In this document: piece by piece, positions 42,901 to 54,407 of the stretch
Layout of the letters: each line of letters begins with the position of its first letter
Position numbering within the stretch: position 1 is the first letter of the stretch
Source: Microbotryum silenes-acaulis
Lineage: Eukaryota > Basidiomycota > Microbotryomycetes > Microbotryales > Microbotryaceae
Length of the DNA: 64,000 bases
NCBI GenBank assembly: GCA_003665825.1
Contig: QPFY01000008.1
Span: 496,001 to 560,000 of the forward strand
Direction of reading: 5' to 3'
Notes under the pieces: model-generated
Database searches by the model: none
Told to the model about the DNA's origin: nothing
The model's input: only the letters and a program-made list of their open reading frames with translations
Position numbers and translations under genes: made by a program

Positions 42901-42997
42901 CCAAGTGGGCTGCGTGCACGGTGCTGACTTTTTTTTTTTCGGTACTTCGCACTCACTCAGGTTGCATGAGGAGTTTTTGAAGTCCGGAATGCAGTAG
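39937..42997 (+). CDS. CRS1: cysteinyl-tRNA synthetase
   Basis: Class I synthetase attaching cysteine to tRNA-Cys. Eight exons: 39937 (or 40036)-40155, 40238-40326, 40398-40494, 40591-40995, 41075-41863, 41937-42326, 42411-42868, 42961-42997. The zinc site cysteine and the HIGH motif are in [15 protein letters not shown], further zinc ligands in HIECSVM and [13 protein letters not shown], and the KMSKS loop in [10 protein letters not shown]. The charged Lys-rich C-terminal extension is typical of eukaryotic enzymes, as is the insertion in exon 4. Two in-frame starts exist: ATG 40036 gives the cytosolic form ([12 protein letters not shown]), and ATG 39937 adds 33 residues rich in Arg, Ser and Leu with no acidic residue, which looks like a mitochondrial presequence. 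No second CysRS gene is visible here, so one gene may serve both compartments. Confidence 0.95.
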
Positions 42998-43318
42998 AGG
43001 AGTCGGTGGCAGTTTTATTCTTTTCGAGCGTTTATCTTGCCACAAGCCTGCACAGCAGGGCTTCATCTCCCCACCTTGACAAACTGTCCGCGAGAGTATG
43101 CGCACACGGACGCTTTTCTTGGTTTGCAATACTACACCCAAGAACGAAGAGCGTACAGACGACATGTACGACAGAAGTTTTTGTAAGAGATGCACTCAAG
43201 ATCTACACATACTACGCCGTCTTACGAATTGTTGCTCATGTGAAGCTGCATCAACCTGCAACCCCCAACGTAAAAAGTCAGCTTTCAATCTAGACCGAAC
43301 CCGACGACCCGCATGAAC
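42998..43318. terminator. convergent 3' region
   Basis: The CysRS gene (+) stops at 42997 and the bromodomain gene (-) stops at 43319, leaving 321 bases for both 3' UTRs and polyadenylation signals. No hairpin or other gene was found. Confidence 0.5.
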
Positions 43319-45134
43319 TCACTCCTCCGTCTTCCTCCACGTTCGTTCGGCCTGCCCGGCCAAGTCATCCGGATCCTTGTTCGCACTCGGATTGAACTGT
43401 CTCGCATTCGCACAAACCAGCGCCACATCCCTCGCGACCTGACTCGCGTTCGTATACCCATCCGGCGACCTCAACTTTTTCCTAATCTCTTGAATCGATA
43501 AGGGTCGTTTGATCGCGCTGTAGTATGTTTTGGCATCGCGTTTGAGGACGGGGTCTTTGAAAGGGTGGGTGTAGCCTTCGTTGGTGAGGTTGTCGAGGAG
43601 CATGTTCATTGATCTGCGGAAGGCTTTCGTGTCTGTTAGGAGCGAGCGGGTGCGAAACATCAGTGTCCACGTTCGTCGAGCACCACACCAAGCACAGCAA
43701 ACTAACCACTGCCACTCTCGACTTCGTTCTCCCCCTTGACCCTTTTCTTACTCCTACTATCCTCACTCGGCCCAGGACTCGCCGCCATCTCACTCGTCTT
43801 TCTCCGACTCCTCTTGAGCCCGGCCGCCGCCGAAGGAGCAGCAGCACCTTTGGCTTTCCTACTCGATCCTTTCCTCGTCGACCTTGTCGAACCTTCGTCT
43901 CCTTCCTCGTCACCTTCTTCGTTGTCGTCGTCTTCCTCCTCTGGTGCGGGCGTTTGTTCCTCCTCTTCGACTTCGCCTTCGCCTTCATTCGCGGTCGGTT
44001 CGGGAGAATCTTCGTGTGTGGTCGTCGTGGCTTTACCCTGAGCTCGGGTCGATTTCCTCGTCGTCGCAGTCGTTGCTGATGTCGTCGTTTCTTTCACAGT
44101 CGTTGTGGGAGCAGCGTTCGATTTGGATCCTTTAGGTCTTCCCACCGGTCGTTTCTTGGTCGTCGCCGTCGAATCATCCGTCAAGTCTCCTCCTTCCTTC
44201 TCTCCCTCCTCCTCCTCTTCCTCCTCCTCTTCACCCTTTTTCACCTCGATATCCTCCTTCTTGACGCCCTGTGCTTTCTTAATGGCCTTCGGCTTAGTCG
44301 CGTCCTTCTCTGGTTGCTCAATTTCGTCCTTTCTGGCCTGCTCCCTCAAACCGCTCAAGTACCTCTCCTTCGTCCTCGGTGACAATTCCTCCAAAATCTG
44401 CTCCTTTTGATTCCCCGATCTAATTGCCTGAATCTGCTTCTTGCAATTCCTGTATTACGCACATGGGATTTAACATTTGGGGACGTGAATGAAAGCGCAT
44501 AAGAGGGTGAATTGAGAGTCAACTTACGCTTCCTGTGCCAGGCTGGACGTGATTGCGGCGTGGGTCGTATGTAATAAAGCGGAAAAGAGCTTGCGCACGA
44601 TCTTACGCAGGGGTCGAGCTGTGGGATGGCGAGAGGGATGGGGAGAGAGGGATGGGTTATGGGTTAGGAGGGGGACGTGCGTGCGTAGAGTAGGGCGGGA
44701 GGGGGGAGGAAGGACTTGCCTTTGGGTGGCCAAGGGGTCGATTTGGATCTGTCAAAAAAAGCAAAACAAAAAAACCAAACGCCGTATGAAAAAAGTGACG
44801 GGGTCGATTGAGCTCCTACACATGATAGAACAGGACCCCTTCGCCCTTTGAACACCTACCGAACCTCCTCTCCGACCTCGGCCTCTTTCGCCAACCTCTC
44901 CCAAGCCGTTCTACACCCTTCTCCCCGGGTCAACTCATCCGGAATAGTCGAACTCGTCGTCGTCGTCGTCGTTTGATGCACAAAGGGGGAGGCCACAACG
45001 AGTTGGGAAATGGCGTCCCATGAGGTCGTGCCGAGCGCGTTGACGGCTTGCGCGAGGAGGAGCGATTGGCGCAGGCTGAGGGAGGAGGAGGGGGGAGGGG
45101 TGGTGGTGGTGGTGGAGGTGGGTTTTTGGGCCAT
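43319..45134 (-). CDS. bromodomain protein, BRD8/Bdc1-like NuA4 subunit
   Basis: Five exons: 45134 to about 44868, 44748-44720, 44618-44528, 44449-43707, 43632-43319. The N-terminal exon has the SANT-like helix LAQAVNALGTTSWDAISQLV and WERLAKEAEV; exon 3 gives RPLRKIVRKLFSALLH and exon 4 LSPRTKERYLSGLREQ, then a long acidic/basic linker with the AT-hook RPVGRPKGS. The C-terminal bromodomain contains THPFKDPVLKRDAKTYYSAI and CANARQFNPSANKDP; such domains bind acetyl-lysine. SANT-like N-terminus plus C-terminal bromodomain is the layout of BRD8 and S. pombe Bdc1 in the NuA4 histone acetyltransferase complex. Exon 2 ends with a GC donor (GCAAGT). It diverges from the glutathione synthetase gene. 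Confidence 0.8.
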
Positions 45135-45465
45135 GGTCGGCGGGTAGGGACCCGGGTGGAAAGGGTGGCGAGGGCGAGGACGACGAGGTGGACGCTCAAG
45201 GGAGGGACGAGGATCGTGTCCGTGCGCGGGGCTCCTTCTCTGACGCTTGCCTTCCCTGGTCGGAGAGCACTTGAGGGTCGGAAATATTTCGTTCAAACCC
45301 CGCTTCGGAAACGGCGCTCGAACGGCGAGCGCGCGCTGACGTGATCGAGGTGATCGACATTCAGTTTCCAGTCGCGAGTGCTCTCCCTCACCCTCGCTCG
45401 CTTACTCCTTTCTCCACCTCGTCTCCTATTTGTTCGCTTCCTCGTCCGCGCTCAAACACAAAGTC
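45135..45465. promoter_or_regulatory. bidirectional promoter, bromodomain gene / GSH2
   Basis: 331 bases separate the two divergent start codons (45134 minus and 45466 plus), so the genes share a promoter region. TCTCC/CTCGC-type pyrimidine tracts precede the GSH2 start. No recognised operator was identified. Confidence 0.6.
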
Positions 45466-47202
45466 ATGAGCTGGCCACCCAGCCTGAGCTCAGCCCAAGA
45501 GGCGAACCTGCTCACGCTCGCGTCCGACTTTGCGCTGACGCATGGTCTCGTCTACCGACCCCCACCGCCTCCGCCCGAATCCGGCTCCAAACTGTCGACG
45601 ACGACCTCCATACCCGCGCCCTACTCCCTGTTCCCGCAACCGTTCCCTCGCGATCTCTTCGTCCAAGCCCAGCGTCTCCAACCGTTGTACAACGCGCTCT
45701 ACGCCCACGTCGCCGTCGACGATCAAGCCTTGGACCGAATCGTCGGGGCTCAAGTCGCCCAAGTCGATCCCTTTCAAAAGCAGTTGTACGACATGTATCG
45801 CCTCGTCCGGCAGGAACCTATCAAACAACCCCTTCATCTGGGACTCTTTCGATCGGATTACCTCCTCCATGCACCCGCGGGTCAGACCGCGGCGCAACCG
45901 ACGATCAAGCAAGTCGAATTCAACACCATCTCGGCCTCGTTCGGCTGCTTGTCGAGCAAAGTCACCGACTTGCACAGGTGCGTCTTTCCTATCCCGACTA
46001 AGCTTTTCGAATCGAAGATCACCTGAGCTAAGACGGCGAAAGGTTTGCGCACCAGCTATCTTCTCCAAACTGGTTCCTACCCTTCCGATCCCCGATTACG
46101 ATCCGAGGCCCTTCCTGCGAACCCTTCCCTTAAGGGTTTGGCAAGAGGCTTGGCACAAGGGCATCAAGCCTATGGGAATCCCAAGTAGGTCTCACAACGA
46201 TCCCAACACCCGCAACCACTGACTTGACTCCAAATTCCCATCCTCAGCGCCCGGATCCTGATGGTAACTCAAGACGACGAGCGCAACGCCTTTGACCAAC
46301 GACCTTTGGAATACGAGCTCCTAAGCACGCACCACATTCACCTCCTCCGCATCCCCTTCTCCGAACTGCATCTCTACTCTTCCCTCGACCCGAAAACCTC
46401 GAACCTCCTCCTCACCCTCCCATCTCACCCCGAAACACTCTTTGAAATTTCCGTCATCTACTACCGCTCCGGGTACTCTCCTGAAGATTATACGACCCAG
46501 GGCAAAGAATGGGAAACGAGGTTATTGTTCGAGCGTTCGAGGGCGATCAAGTGTCCCACTTTGGCGTTGCAGTTGAGTGGGTGTAAAAAGGTACAACAGG
46601 TGTTGGCGGACCCGAAAGAATTGGCGAGGTTCTTGGATATCGGTAGTGCGCCAACGACGACGACAAAGGAGGAAGTCGTTTCCAAACTTCACGCTTCCTC
46701 GTCAGAACATGAGGCCCTCGTATCCTCTTTCATGAATCTCTACCCCCTCGATTCTACACCCGAGGGAGAAAGAGCCTACCAACTAGCCCTCTCCTCACCA
46801 TCCCGTTTCGTTCTCAAACCCCAACGCGAAGGAGGTGGTAACAACATTTACCGTACGGACATACCCCCCTTCCTCGCTCAACTCGAAGCGAAGGATAAGG
46901 AATTAGGATCCAAGGTGAAAGCTAGGGAAGCTTATATCCTTATGGAATTGATCGAACCGCCTTTGGAAACTCGATCGATCATGGTTAGGGCGGGGGAGGA
47001 AAAGGGTGTGCAAGGGGAGGTCGTTTCAGAATTGGGGATTTATGGGATCTGCCTCTTTGGGAAGAATGAAGGTCCCGAGGGAGGAGCGCACGTTAGGATT
47101 AATCAAACTGTTGGACAGTTGTTGAGAACGAAGGGGAGGGAATCTGATGAAGGAGGAGTCGCCGTTGGGTTTAGTGTGATTGATTCGGTGTTGTTGGTTT
47201 GA
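45466..47202 (+). CDS. GSH2: glutathione synthetase
   Basis: ATP-dependent ligase joining gamma-glutamylcysteine and glycine, the second step of glutathione synthesis, cytosolic. Exons 45466-45977, 46043-46184 and 46248-47202 encode about 536 residues, slightly longer than the usual 470-500 of the eukaryotic family. Family motifs seen: QVEFNTISASFGCLS near residue 150, ARILMVTQDDERNAFDQR, ECPTLALQLSGCKKVQ-like sequence (here IKCPTLALQLSGCKKVQQVL), the glycine-rich ATP loop KPQREGGGNNIY, and AHVRINQTVGQLLRTK with VAVGFSVIDSVLLV at the end. ATG 45466 gives MSWPPSLS; the frame is open upstream but without another ATG. It shares a promoter region with the bromodomain gene. Confidence 0.95.
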
Positions 47203-47673
47203 GGTCGTCGTGCCGCGGGAACGACGATGAAATGGAATAAATAGAGATGGTTGTATGGCACTGCCTACATCCCCTCAGAACAAAGTTTGGCATAGGTTCC
47301 AATCAGCTCGCTAGGTCGCCTCTAGATGTTAGCTGGGGAAAGATCCGAGAGGAAGCCCTTTCTCCCAGTAGTGACTTCGGGCTTGCAGGGCATGCTCTCC
47401 CGCTAGCGAGAGCATCGCAATGCTTGTGTCGAATGATCAACCTTGAGCAAGAATGGGTAAAAAATCAGAGACAAATACTGTGCTGTAGGCGTCAAGTTTG
47501 TTTTCGAGAGGCTTGATGCGATATGATGTCCATCGCGGAAGCGAAATCTGCCACGGCTGCAGCGAGAGCCGAAACCCGTTGAGGATGGCTTGACTGTTGA
47601 GACCTTTCAACGGCGAAGCACTGTGCCGAGGGAAGGCAGCACACGAGTAACAGGGTTTCTTGCAAGCGCCACT
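47203..47673. other. GSH2 3' flank
   Basis: About 470 bases with the GSH2 3' UTR (AATAAATAG at about 47236) and then unique sequence up to the LTR-like repeat. No gene recognised. Confidence 0.45.
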
Positions 47674-48005
47674 GAGAAAAGAAGTGAAGTGAAGAAAAGT
47701 CGATGAGCGGTGTAAGGTAGATCCGCACTCGGGGGAGAATGAATGGATGGCGAAAAGAGAAAGAGAGGAAACTCCTGCGGCAAAGCTAAAGAGAGGTAGG
47801 GAAAGGAAATGGAGGCTAACGGCTTTCATGAGTATGAGTGAATTGGAGGCGCGGGCCTACATCGTCCCCCGTTGAATAGAGCGTATTTACTCCTGTGATG
47901 CCTTGAAGGGTGAGTCCTCACTTGTCGCGTAGGTGCGACCGGTCGGGGTGCGGCGGGCCTTCTGTCGTACGGTTTCGATCTCATACGACCAGTTATCCTG
48001 ATCGG

Positions 48006-48830
48006 TAGGGCGGTCGAGTCGGTGAGCAGCGCTTGACTTCGTTGATTTTTTTCCATCGCGAGGGTGATCCTGTCGGCTTCAAGTTGGCGGGCCTTTTCCT
48101 CGAGGTCGCTGATGGAGTTGCGTTCCTTCTTTTGGGCGGTCGTCGCGAGGTTCATCGCGTGATGATGCTTGCACTTGCTCTTGGTGTATTCTGAGATGGG
48201 TTTACCCATGGAGAGCCATGCGTAAGATCATCGTCAGGGTCGGCGATGGGAATCTGGCGTCTGACAGGTTTAAGGTCCCAGATGGTCGTAACCAAGTTGT
48301 TCTTGGCCGAGTGCAGTGCTCGGGCCTGGACAGCCAGACCGAGGTAAAGTCCCGTCACGACGAGTTCGTTTCGGAATGAATGTCGGCTGCTGCTCGTTGT
48401 CCCCGAGGTGTCGGAGTAGACGAGGGTTCCTTCGAGCTCGCCTGCTTCGTTTTCGACCAGTTCATGGTTGAAAATGTATGCGATGGCCATCGGTGTGTCG
48501 ATCGGGTAGACCCGGACTGAGTTGCTTGCCCAAGAACAAAGTTATCACCATTTGGGACCTCAAACTTGTTGGCAGACGCCAGATTCTCATCGCCGACCCT
48601 GACGATGATCTTACGCATGGCTCTCCATGGGTAAACCCATCTCAGAATACACCAAGAGCAAGTGCAAGCATCATCACGCGATGAACCTCGCGACGACCGC
48701 CCAAAAGAAGGAACGCAACTCCATCAGCGACCTCGAGGAAAAGGCCCGCCAACTTGAAGCCGACAGGATCACCCTCGCGATGGAAAAAAATCAACGAAGT
48801 CAAGCGCTGCTCGCCGACTCGATCCGCCCT
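48006..48830. repeat. inverted duplication, 302-bp arms
   Basis: Arms 48006-48307 and 48529-48830 are inverted copies with few mismatches, spacer about 221 bases. Both arms encode, on opposite strands, the same charged helical words: SKCKHHHAMNLATTAQKKER and LEEKARQLEADRITLAMEKN. The helix looks like a coiled coil. The spacer continues the minus-strand frame (FNHELVENEAGELEGTLVYS). Origin unknown; it may be a gag remnant. Confidence 0.88.
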
Positions 48831-49327
48831 CGCCGCTGTACTTTATGGGCAGGAATCTGAAGTCTGACAGGGGTTCTCTTGTTTAAGTTGTTGCTCAATT
48901 TCGGAATTTCGGACGGATCTCGGCGGCGCGATAAGGAGTACCTTGTAGACAGAAGCTTGCGTCACTTCGCGGACTTGCTGGCGAGCTGTCATACAGGATA
49001 GGTCAAGCCCGGGCCGAGAGTGCGGAATGGCAGCTGCCACCATGTTGAATCTCTCAGGCTCGTGACTGGGCACAGGGGTAATCGAGGCACCTGCTGCCAT
49101 TCATGGGCACGAACCAGCTGTTCCTTTGCTTTCTTGGTTAGATTGGGGCCTAGACCCTCCAATTGGTAGCTAATCCCTCGATCCCTGCAACGCTCCTTCG
49201 AAACTCGTTATGAGATCGACTTGTACTCGATACTCTTTTTAGAAGAGATCGGTGACTACCACGAGACTCGTCTGAACTCGGGTTCTGTTACACTCGCTTT
49301 GGAGTTTGTTGTCTTCGAGACTCGCTT

Positions 49328-49469
49328 CATCAGCAACTTTGCCAGTGCAATTTAGCGCACCGGAGATTATAGAAAACGAGCTAAATTTCACAAAAAGTGC
49401 GCTTTTGGCACTAAAGTGCGCTAAATTGCACTAAATTGCACTAAAGCGCGAGTGGCAAAGTTGCTGATG
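49328..49469. mobile_element. MITE copy 3, inverted
   Basis: 142 bases of the same family as 16502-16653 and 25235-25386 but in the opposite orientation. One terminal arm lacks about ten bases (the CACTCGCGCT part). Ends are CATCAGCAACTTTGCC / GGCAAAGTTGCTGATG. Flanks are CTT and TTT, an imperfect 3-bp duplication. Confidence 0.88.
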
Positions 49470-49888
49470 TTTGGAGTTCGGTTGTTCTTCGATACTCGTT
49501 TTTGAGTTCGGTATGTATCGGGTTCTGTACTGACTAATAGTCACAGAGGGGAATGACAACGCGGGGTGTTGTCCGTCAAAAAAGCTGTAGGCTCCCAGAT
49601 CGAGTTAAGTTGAAGTCGAAAGCGGAAGGCAGGTTGTTCTCTCTCCACCGGGCGGCAAGAAAAAGACGGTACAAGTCCTTGAAATATATTCGATGAGAAA
49701 AGAAGTGAAGTGAAGATAGTCGATAAGCGGAGTCGAGCGATTATCGAAGGTAAATCCGTGTGACTCGGGGGAAAATGAAGGGACGGGGGAAGACGAGAGG
49801 AGAGCTCTACGGCAAAGCTAAAGAGAAGTAGGGAAAAGAAATGGATGCTATCGGCTCTAATGAGTTTTAGTGAATTGGAGGCGCGGGC

Positions 49889-50534
49889 TGTACATGGCGC
49901 CCCTGGCGCCCCTAAGCGCTTCCTTTGACGATACCAGTTTCTTGGTTTTGACTTGACATCCCACAGTACTGCCCCGAAGTCAGTTGTCAGTTACCGAGAC
50001 CCAGTGCCCCATGTGGCGAGCGATTGATGCAACCAGCAATGCTGTGCGTTCCACTTCAAGTAAAGGAGACAACTTCTTCGCGCTCGACCGTTCTTAAGCT
50101 ACTGCCGAGTATGGAAGTGAATGGCCGGCCTCTTTTCTCTCTTCTTCGTGTCTTAATATTTTCGTCGTATACTTGCAAGTAAACTCTTCCCTTGGTACAC
50201 TGTGTCTAGATTGGGCCAAGTTCACTGGCCCAATAATGGGCTTGATACCGACTTTGCACCGGGGCCGTCTCGATCTCAGGTCACGCAAATTGAACCGATT
50301 TTCGCGTGGAGCCGAAACGGTTGACAATTTGATGGCAGCAAACTCAAGAAAATGCGGAGGATCACCAGTCTTCCTCGCGCTAGGGAAGCATATATTTAGT
50401 GGATGTTCTTTGAGGCGGAAAAAACCCCTTTCAATGACTCACTCCGACCTGCGCCCACTCCAGGCGGCGCCCGCCCCCATGGCCAGCCTGTCCTTGTGAC
50501 ATCGACGAACGGAGGCGGCACGAGGCGTCTGCGG
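49889..50534. other. intergenic, nothing recognised
   Basis: About 650 bases between the LTR-like repeat and the TA target of the pogo element. A plus-strand frame at 50173-50499 is open but has no supporting feature. Confidence 0.4.
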
Positions 50535-50830
50535 TACAGTCAGACCTGAGAAAATTTATATTTTCGGTGGACGGATTTTCCCATAAATTAAGACAGGTAT
50601 AAGCTTGGAGAGTTCGGCTTCAGATCACTACATTTTGACCTGAAACTCCGTTTTTGAGCTTCCTACATCAAATCAAGAATTTTCGTGCATCGTTTGAGTC
50701 GATACATTGACTTTTGAGGGGGAGGAAACTCAGAAGGCCCGAATTACTGAATTGCAGCCAATGTACGGCCTCTACTGAGGCATGATGACATCTAACAAGT
50801 TTTGAAAGCTCCAAGAAAAAATATCTTGAC

Positions 50831-52966
50831 CTACTGACGCTGGAAATACGAAGTCATTGTCGTCTGAATCCTCGCGGCATCCTGCTCGGCAACAAGAGTC
50901 CTGCGAATCCTCCTAGCCTCGTCCTCAAAAGAAATCAAATCCGTTGGACCTGAGTACCCATTCATAGCAAACCTAAGGAAAACATCAAGCGCTGAGATTG
51001 CCTCCTTCAGTGTCGTTCGCTCCGCCGGTCGGAGCTCTATCTCCGCTTCCTCCTCTCCTCCTTCTCCCTCGCAATTCTCCTCCAACTCTTCGGCAATGAC
51101 CAGGTCCACAATCTCCTGATCGGTCATTTCAGCCCCACCAGCAAGGTTCTCCTCCTCCACATCGACGAGAAAGTGGATACTCATCTTCTCGTTGCTCGTA
51201 ACTATCCCCTTTTCGACCAGCTCATCGTTCGCCGTCTTCAGAGCGTTCATCGCGTTGATGATGCCGCGATCGCCATCGAGAGGCCCGCGACCGTTGGGAA
51301 GAGGTGTATGGTCGGTCGATCCTTTGTTCTTGCGATCAGACAAGATTTGAAGGTGGCGCCAGCAGTTGGCAATCGTCTCGGGGCGGATGTGGTTCCACGC
51401 CTGTCTCACAAGATTCATCGCTCGAAGCTGATCGACGTCGCCGGTTTGACCATCGTCGAACCTTGCAATAGCATTACGGATGAACCTATCAAGCAGAGTG
51501 CATCATCATTGATCAGATAGGTTGGAAAACAGTCTCAAACCTCGGGACTCACCTTCTGCGATAGTTTGCCTTGAAGTTCGCAATGATTCCTTGATCGAGC
51601 GGCTGGATTCTTGACGTCATATTGGGTGAAAAGTAATGAACTTCGATGTTGCTGATGGAATCAACATCCCTCGTGTGTCCCGAGAAGTTATCAAGCCAGA
51701 GTTGCACTTTTCGGCCCTTTTTAAGGCCGCCGTCTCGCTCCGACCTCAACGTCAACCTTCCAATTTCGGATCCGCGCGCAAGATGGCCTTACGCCCGGAT
51801 AGCTCTCGTTTTCTCTTTAGCTTTTCCCCTCAATCGTTAACTGGACTCAACCCCTCGCCTAGTTACCGATTCGCCTCGTACACATCTTACTTATCGACCG
51901 TAGTTGCATATCCCCTGCAACTAAACTCAAGCGTTTCACCGTCTTTTCTTCGTCGTTCGTCGACTTCGCCCTGTGATCGCCGCTTCGCAATTTCGAATTG
52001 CGTCTGGCCCTCACACCCTTGCTGCGAAGCTCGAGATCCCGGGCTTTCAACCATTCGACGTAAAGCTCGCCATTCATCCACGCCTTCTTGTTCGATCGAT
52101 AGTAATGATTGTAGTAGCTGGCTGGTTTTTTGTTGAAGCTACGAGGCTTCGCCGCGCTACCAATGATGAAGGGAGGGAGCCGTTCCGATCCGTCGGCGTT
52201 GACCGTGAAAGCGAAGGTGATGCGAGTCTTATTCATCTTGACACCATTTCGACCGTTCCGAGCAAGGCCCGTAGACGGACGCATAGCGTAGAAGAGACCG
52301 GTTTCGTCCATGTTGAAGATATCACTTGGGTCGTAGTTGTTCGTAAGATCGACGACTCTTTTGCGCTCCTCTTCGAGCGTTTTCGCATCGACCTTCTCGC
52401 CTTCGCCATGGAACTTGTAAGAGCGAAGAGTACCTTTTCTTAAAGCCCTGAAGCCAGCCGTTCGAAAAGGCGAAATCCCGAATCTCGAGTTTGTCGGCAA
52501 GTTGACCTTTCAGGCGCAATACATCGGTGGTGATGGTGTTCTGCTCGAGAGCTTGAGTACACCAGATTGCCAGCGCCTTTTCCAGGTTCGGGTGCATGAC
52601 GCTGTTGTTGCGCCTCATGCTTCCTTGACCGCTTTCGAGAAGGGCGCGATGCTCGTCTTCCTTTTTGCGCCATTGCGTGAGCTTTGGCTGGCTCAAGATC
52701 GGGATGTCTCGGTGGTTTGGCGAATTGTTGAAATACTTGACGGTGGCCGTGAGCGTCAACTTGTGCCGTTTTTGATAGTCAAGGACCTTGACAATCTGCG
52801 CGGTGGTCGCCGCGCCCTTCGTTTTCGGTCCAAGCCTTTGAGGCTTGGGTTTAGCCTTTTGAGACGAGGTCGAGGCTGAAGTCGAGCCCTTTGTATGTCG
52901 AGAGAGGGGTTGAGGGATTCGCTTTGTTGGCGATTTTTTTGGAGGCGACGAGGTCAGGTCGAGCAT
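50831..52966 (-). pseudogene. pogo-like transposase
   Basis: ATG 52966 (MLDLTSSPPKK) starts a Lys/Ser-rich leader followed by a psq-type helix-turn-helix (AQIVKVLDYQKRHKLTLTA) and the CENP-B-type helix domain (LEKALAIWCTQALEQ, FAFSNGWLQGFKKRYS). The DDE catalytic part has DIFNMDETGLFYAM, VQLWLDNFSGHTRD and SRIQPLDQGIIANFK, giving D, D and D with 31 residues between the last two, the pogo/Tigger pattern. The tail (DQEIVDLVIAEELEEN) ends at TGA 50831. Lesions: a one-base frame change near 52440 at FKKRYS, and an out-of-frame, stop-containing stretch at about 51760-51870 between the first and second catalytic parts. Some of these could be introns I failed to see, but neither place has good splice sites. 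Confidence 0.8.
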
Positions 52967-53278
52967 GGTGACCTCATTCGCGGCGGCCCGTTGTAAGGAG
53001 CCCAGATTACTCAGCGGTAGGCGTAAGTAAAGGCGGGTTCCTCGGTAGTTCTCTCGAGGTGCTTGACGAATGGACAGTCCCAAAACGAGTCGATTGTCAA
53101 GTGAAGAGAGAGTGAGGGTCCCGTAAAGGATGATCCCCGAGGAAAAGAGAGAAGAGAGCTACGGATCACTATTTAAGGAATCTGGCGTTGTGAAAGGGAG
53201 CTAGGTAGACAATTTGGTTCTTTGTGGTGAACTAGGAAAATAGGGAAGGATGACAAAGAGATGCACAATGGTTGTCAG

Positions 53279-53700
53279 TCAGAGGCAGGGAAATGAAAGG
53301 GAGGTCAGGCAAGTCGGTCCGAGGTTTGAGCTTGGACCTACTGATTGGCTGCCGAGCGTTACACCCGTGCGCCCGACTCCTCTCGGCAAGGTTTCAGAGG
53401 CGGCTGTGAAGGTGCCATAGACATCATCAGAAGGTCTGCAATGCAGCAAGCGATCAGTATGTAAATGAAAACTTACCGGTGGGAGAGGTCCATCCCTTTC
53501 GAGCCTTTCGACCAGGTGCTTGTGATACGCATCCGGCATTCGGCGCGATAGGGGGCGAATTGAGGATCGGCGGTGAGTTGACCATGACGATCCTCAAATT
53601 CCGGGAAGGGAATGAAACCATGATGATATGAAGAGGAATTTTTGATGAGGGCTTCTCGGATTGTGAAGATGTCCATTTCGGCGTCGTTGTCGGCGGAAGA
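53279..53700 (-). pseudogene. exon-like fragments of an unknown gene
   Basis: A stretch MDIFTIREALIKNSSSYHHG continuing for about 67 codons (53676-53474) ends at a good donor GTAAGT, and an acceptor TTGCAG at about 53436 leads in frame to PSDDVYGTFTAASETL and a stop at 53279. It reads like part of a real host gene with an intron, yet it sits inside the pogo element without promoter or remaining exons. Capture by the transposon, or a broken neighbour, are both possible. Confidence 0.35.
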
Positions 53701-53869
53701 GGAGAGAGAAGCACGTTGTAAGGTATGCGCCTCTGATGTGCATAAAATACAATCTGTCGTTCTTGACCGCTAGGCTAAAAGCAAGTCGTAACTAGAACTC
53801 GGCAGTTCTAGCTACTCAGAGGCTACTTATAGGGCTGTTTTGTAAGGCATCCCCCTCCCCCCCCCACCT

Positions 53870-54407
53870 TTGTCACCCGGAACTCTCGCCAAGTCGCTAC
53901 GCGAGGGGGAGGAGTGGGACAGGGTCAGAGCTAACTGGGTTGAGCAGGCACGACTCGAGCGGGACCAAAGCATCGAGAGGAGGCTCGACGCGGAAGCCCC
54001 TTTGGTGCGTCACAACTTTGCCACGTGGGATGAGGACGGTGAGATACGTTCCATCAACATCAGGGGGACCGCTGCGAAGTTCAAGAAGCTGGTGATGAAG
54101 AGGTCGCAGACTGCGGCGGACCTCAGTGACGAGTGACGAACCGACCGACGCCAAGCGAGTGATCATCAAAGGGAAGAGCCGCGTCGATGTCAAGGATGGA
54201 ATAGAGGGGCGGAGGGTGACGAGGTCGATGTCGGCGGCGGCGGCGATGCCGGTTGGCGTGACGAAGGTGGACCGAGGGAAAGCAAAGGGGGTAGCCGAGG
54301 AGAAAAGATGGTCCGACCACGAGCCCGAGGACGATGTCCTGCCCGCCCTCCCCCTCTTTGAGGACGTCACCACCGCCAAGAGCGCCTCGACCTCAACTAC
54401 TCATTAA
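53870..54407 (+). pseudogene. LINE ORF1 remnant
   Basis: Two overlapping frames: 53870-54136 (charged helical, [20 protein letters not shown]) and 54126-54407 ([16 protein letters not shown], then Ala- and acidic-rich). A frameshift near 54130 separates them. No CCHC knuckle is seen. The second frame stops at TAA 54405-54407, whose last A is the first base of the ORF2 ATG. Confidence 0.6.

Larger units (their letters stand above)
47674..49888. mobile_element. decayed LTR-like element
   Basis: Direct repeats at 47674-47856 and 49695-49888 both start GAGAAAAGAAGTGAAGTGAAG (first twenty: GAGAAAAGAAGTGAAGTGAA), share GCAAAGCTAAAGAGA, and end GAATTGGAGGCGCGGGC. They are diverged by roughly a fifth, with small indels. 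The 1.84 kb between them hold an inverted duplication with gag-like charged helical coding words and a MITE. This could be a solo-decayed LTR retrotransposon, but no protease or reverse transcriptase remains, and no target duplication was found. Confidence 0.5.

Noticed and set aside
50173..50499. 108-codon plus-strand frame
   Set aside because: No start context, domain or splice evidence, and it lies in an unremarkable gap between two mobile elements.
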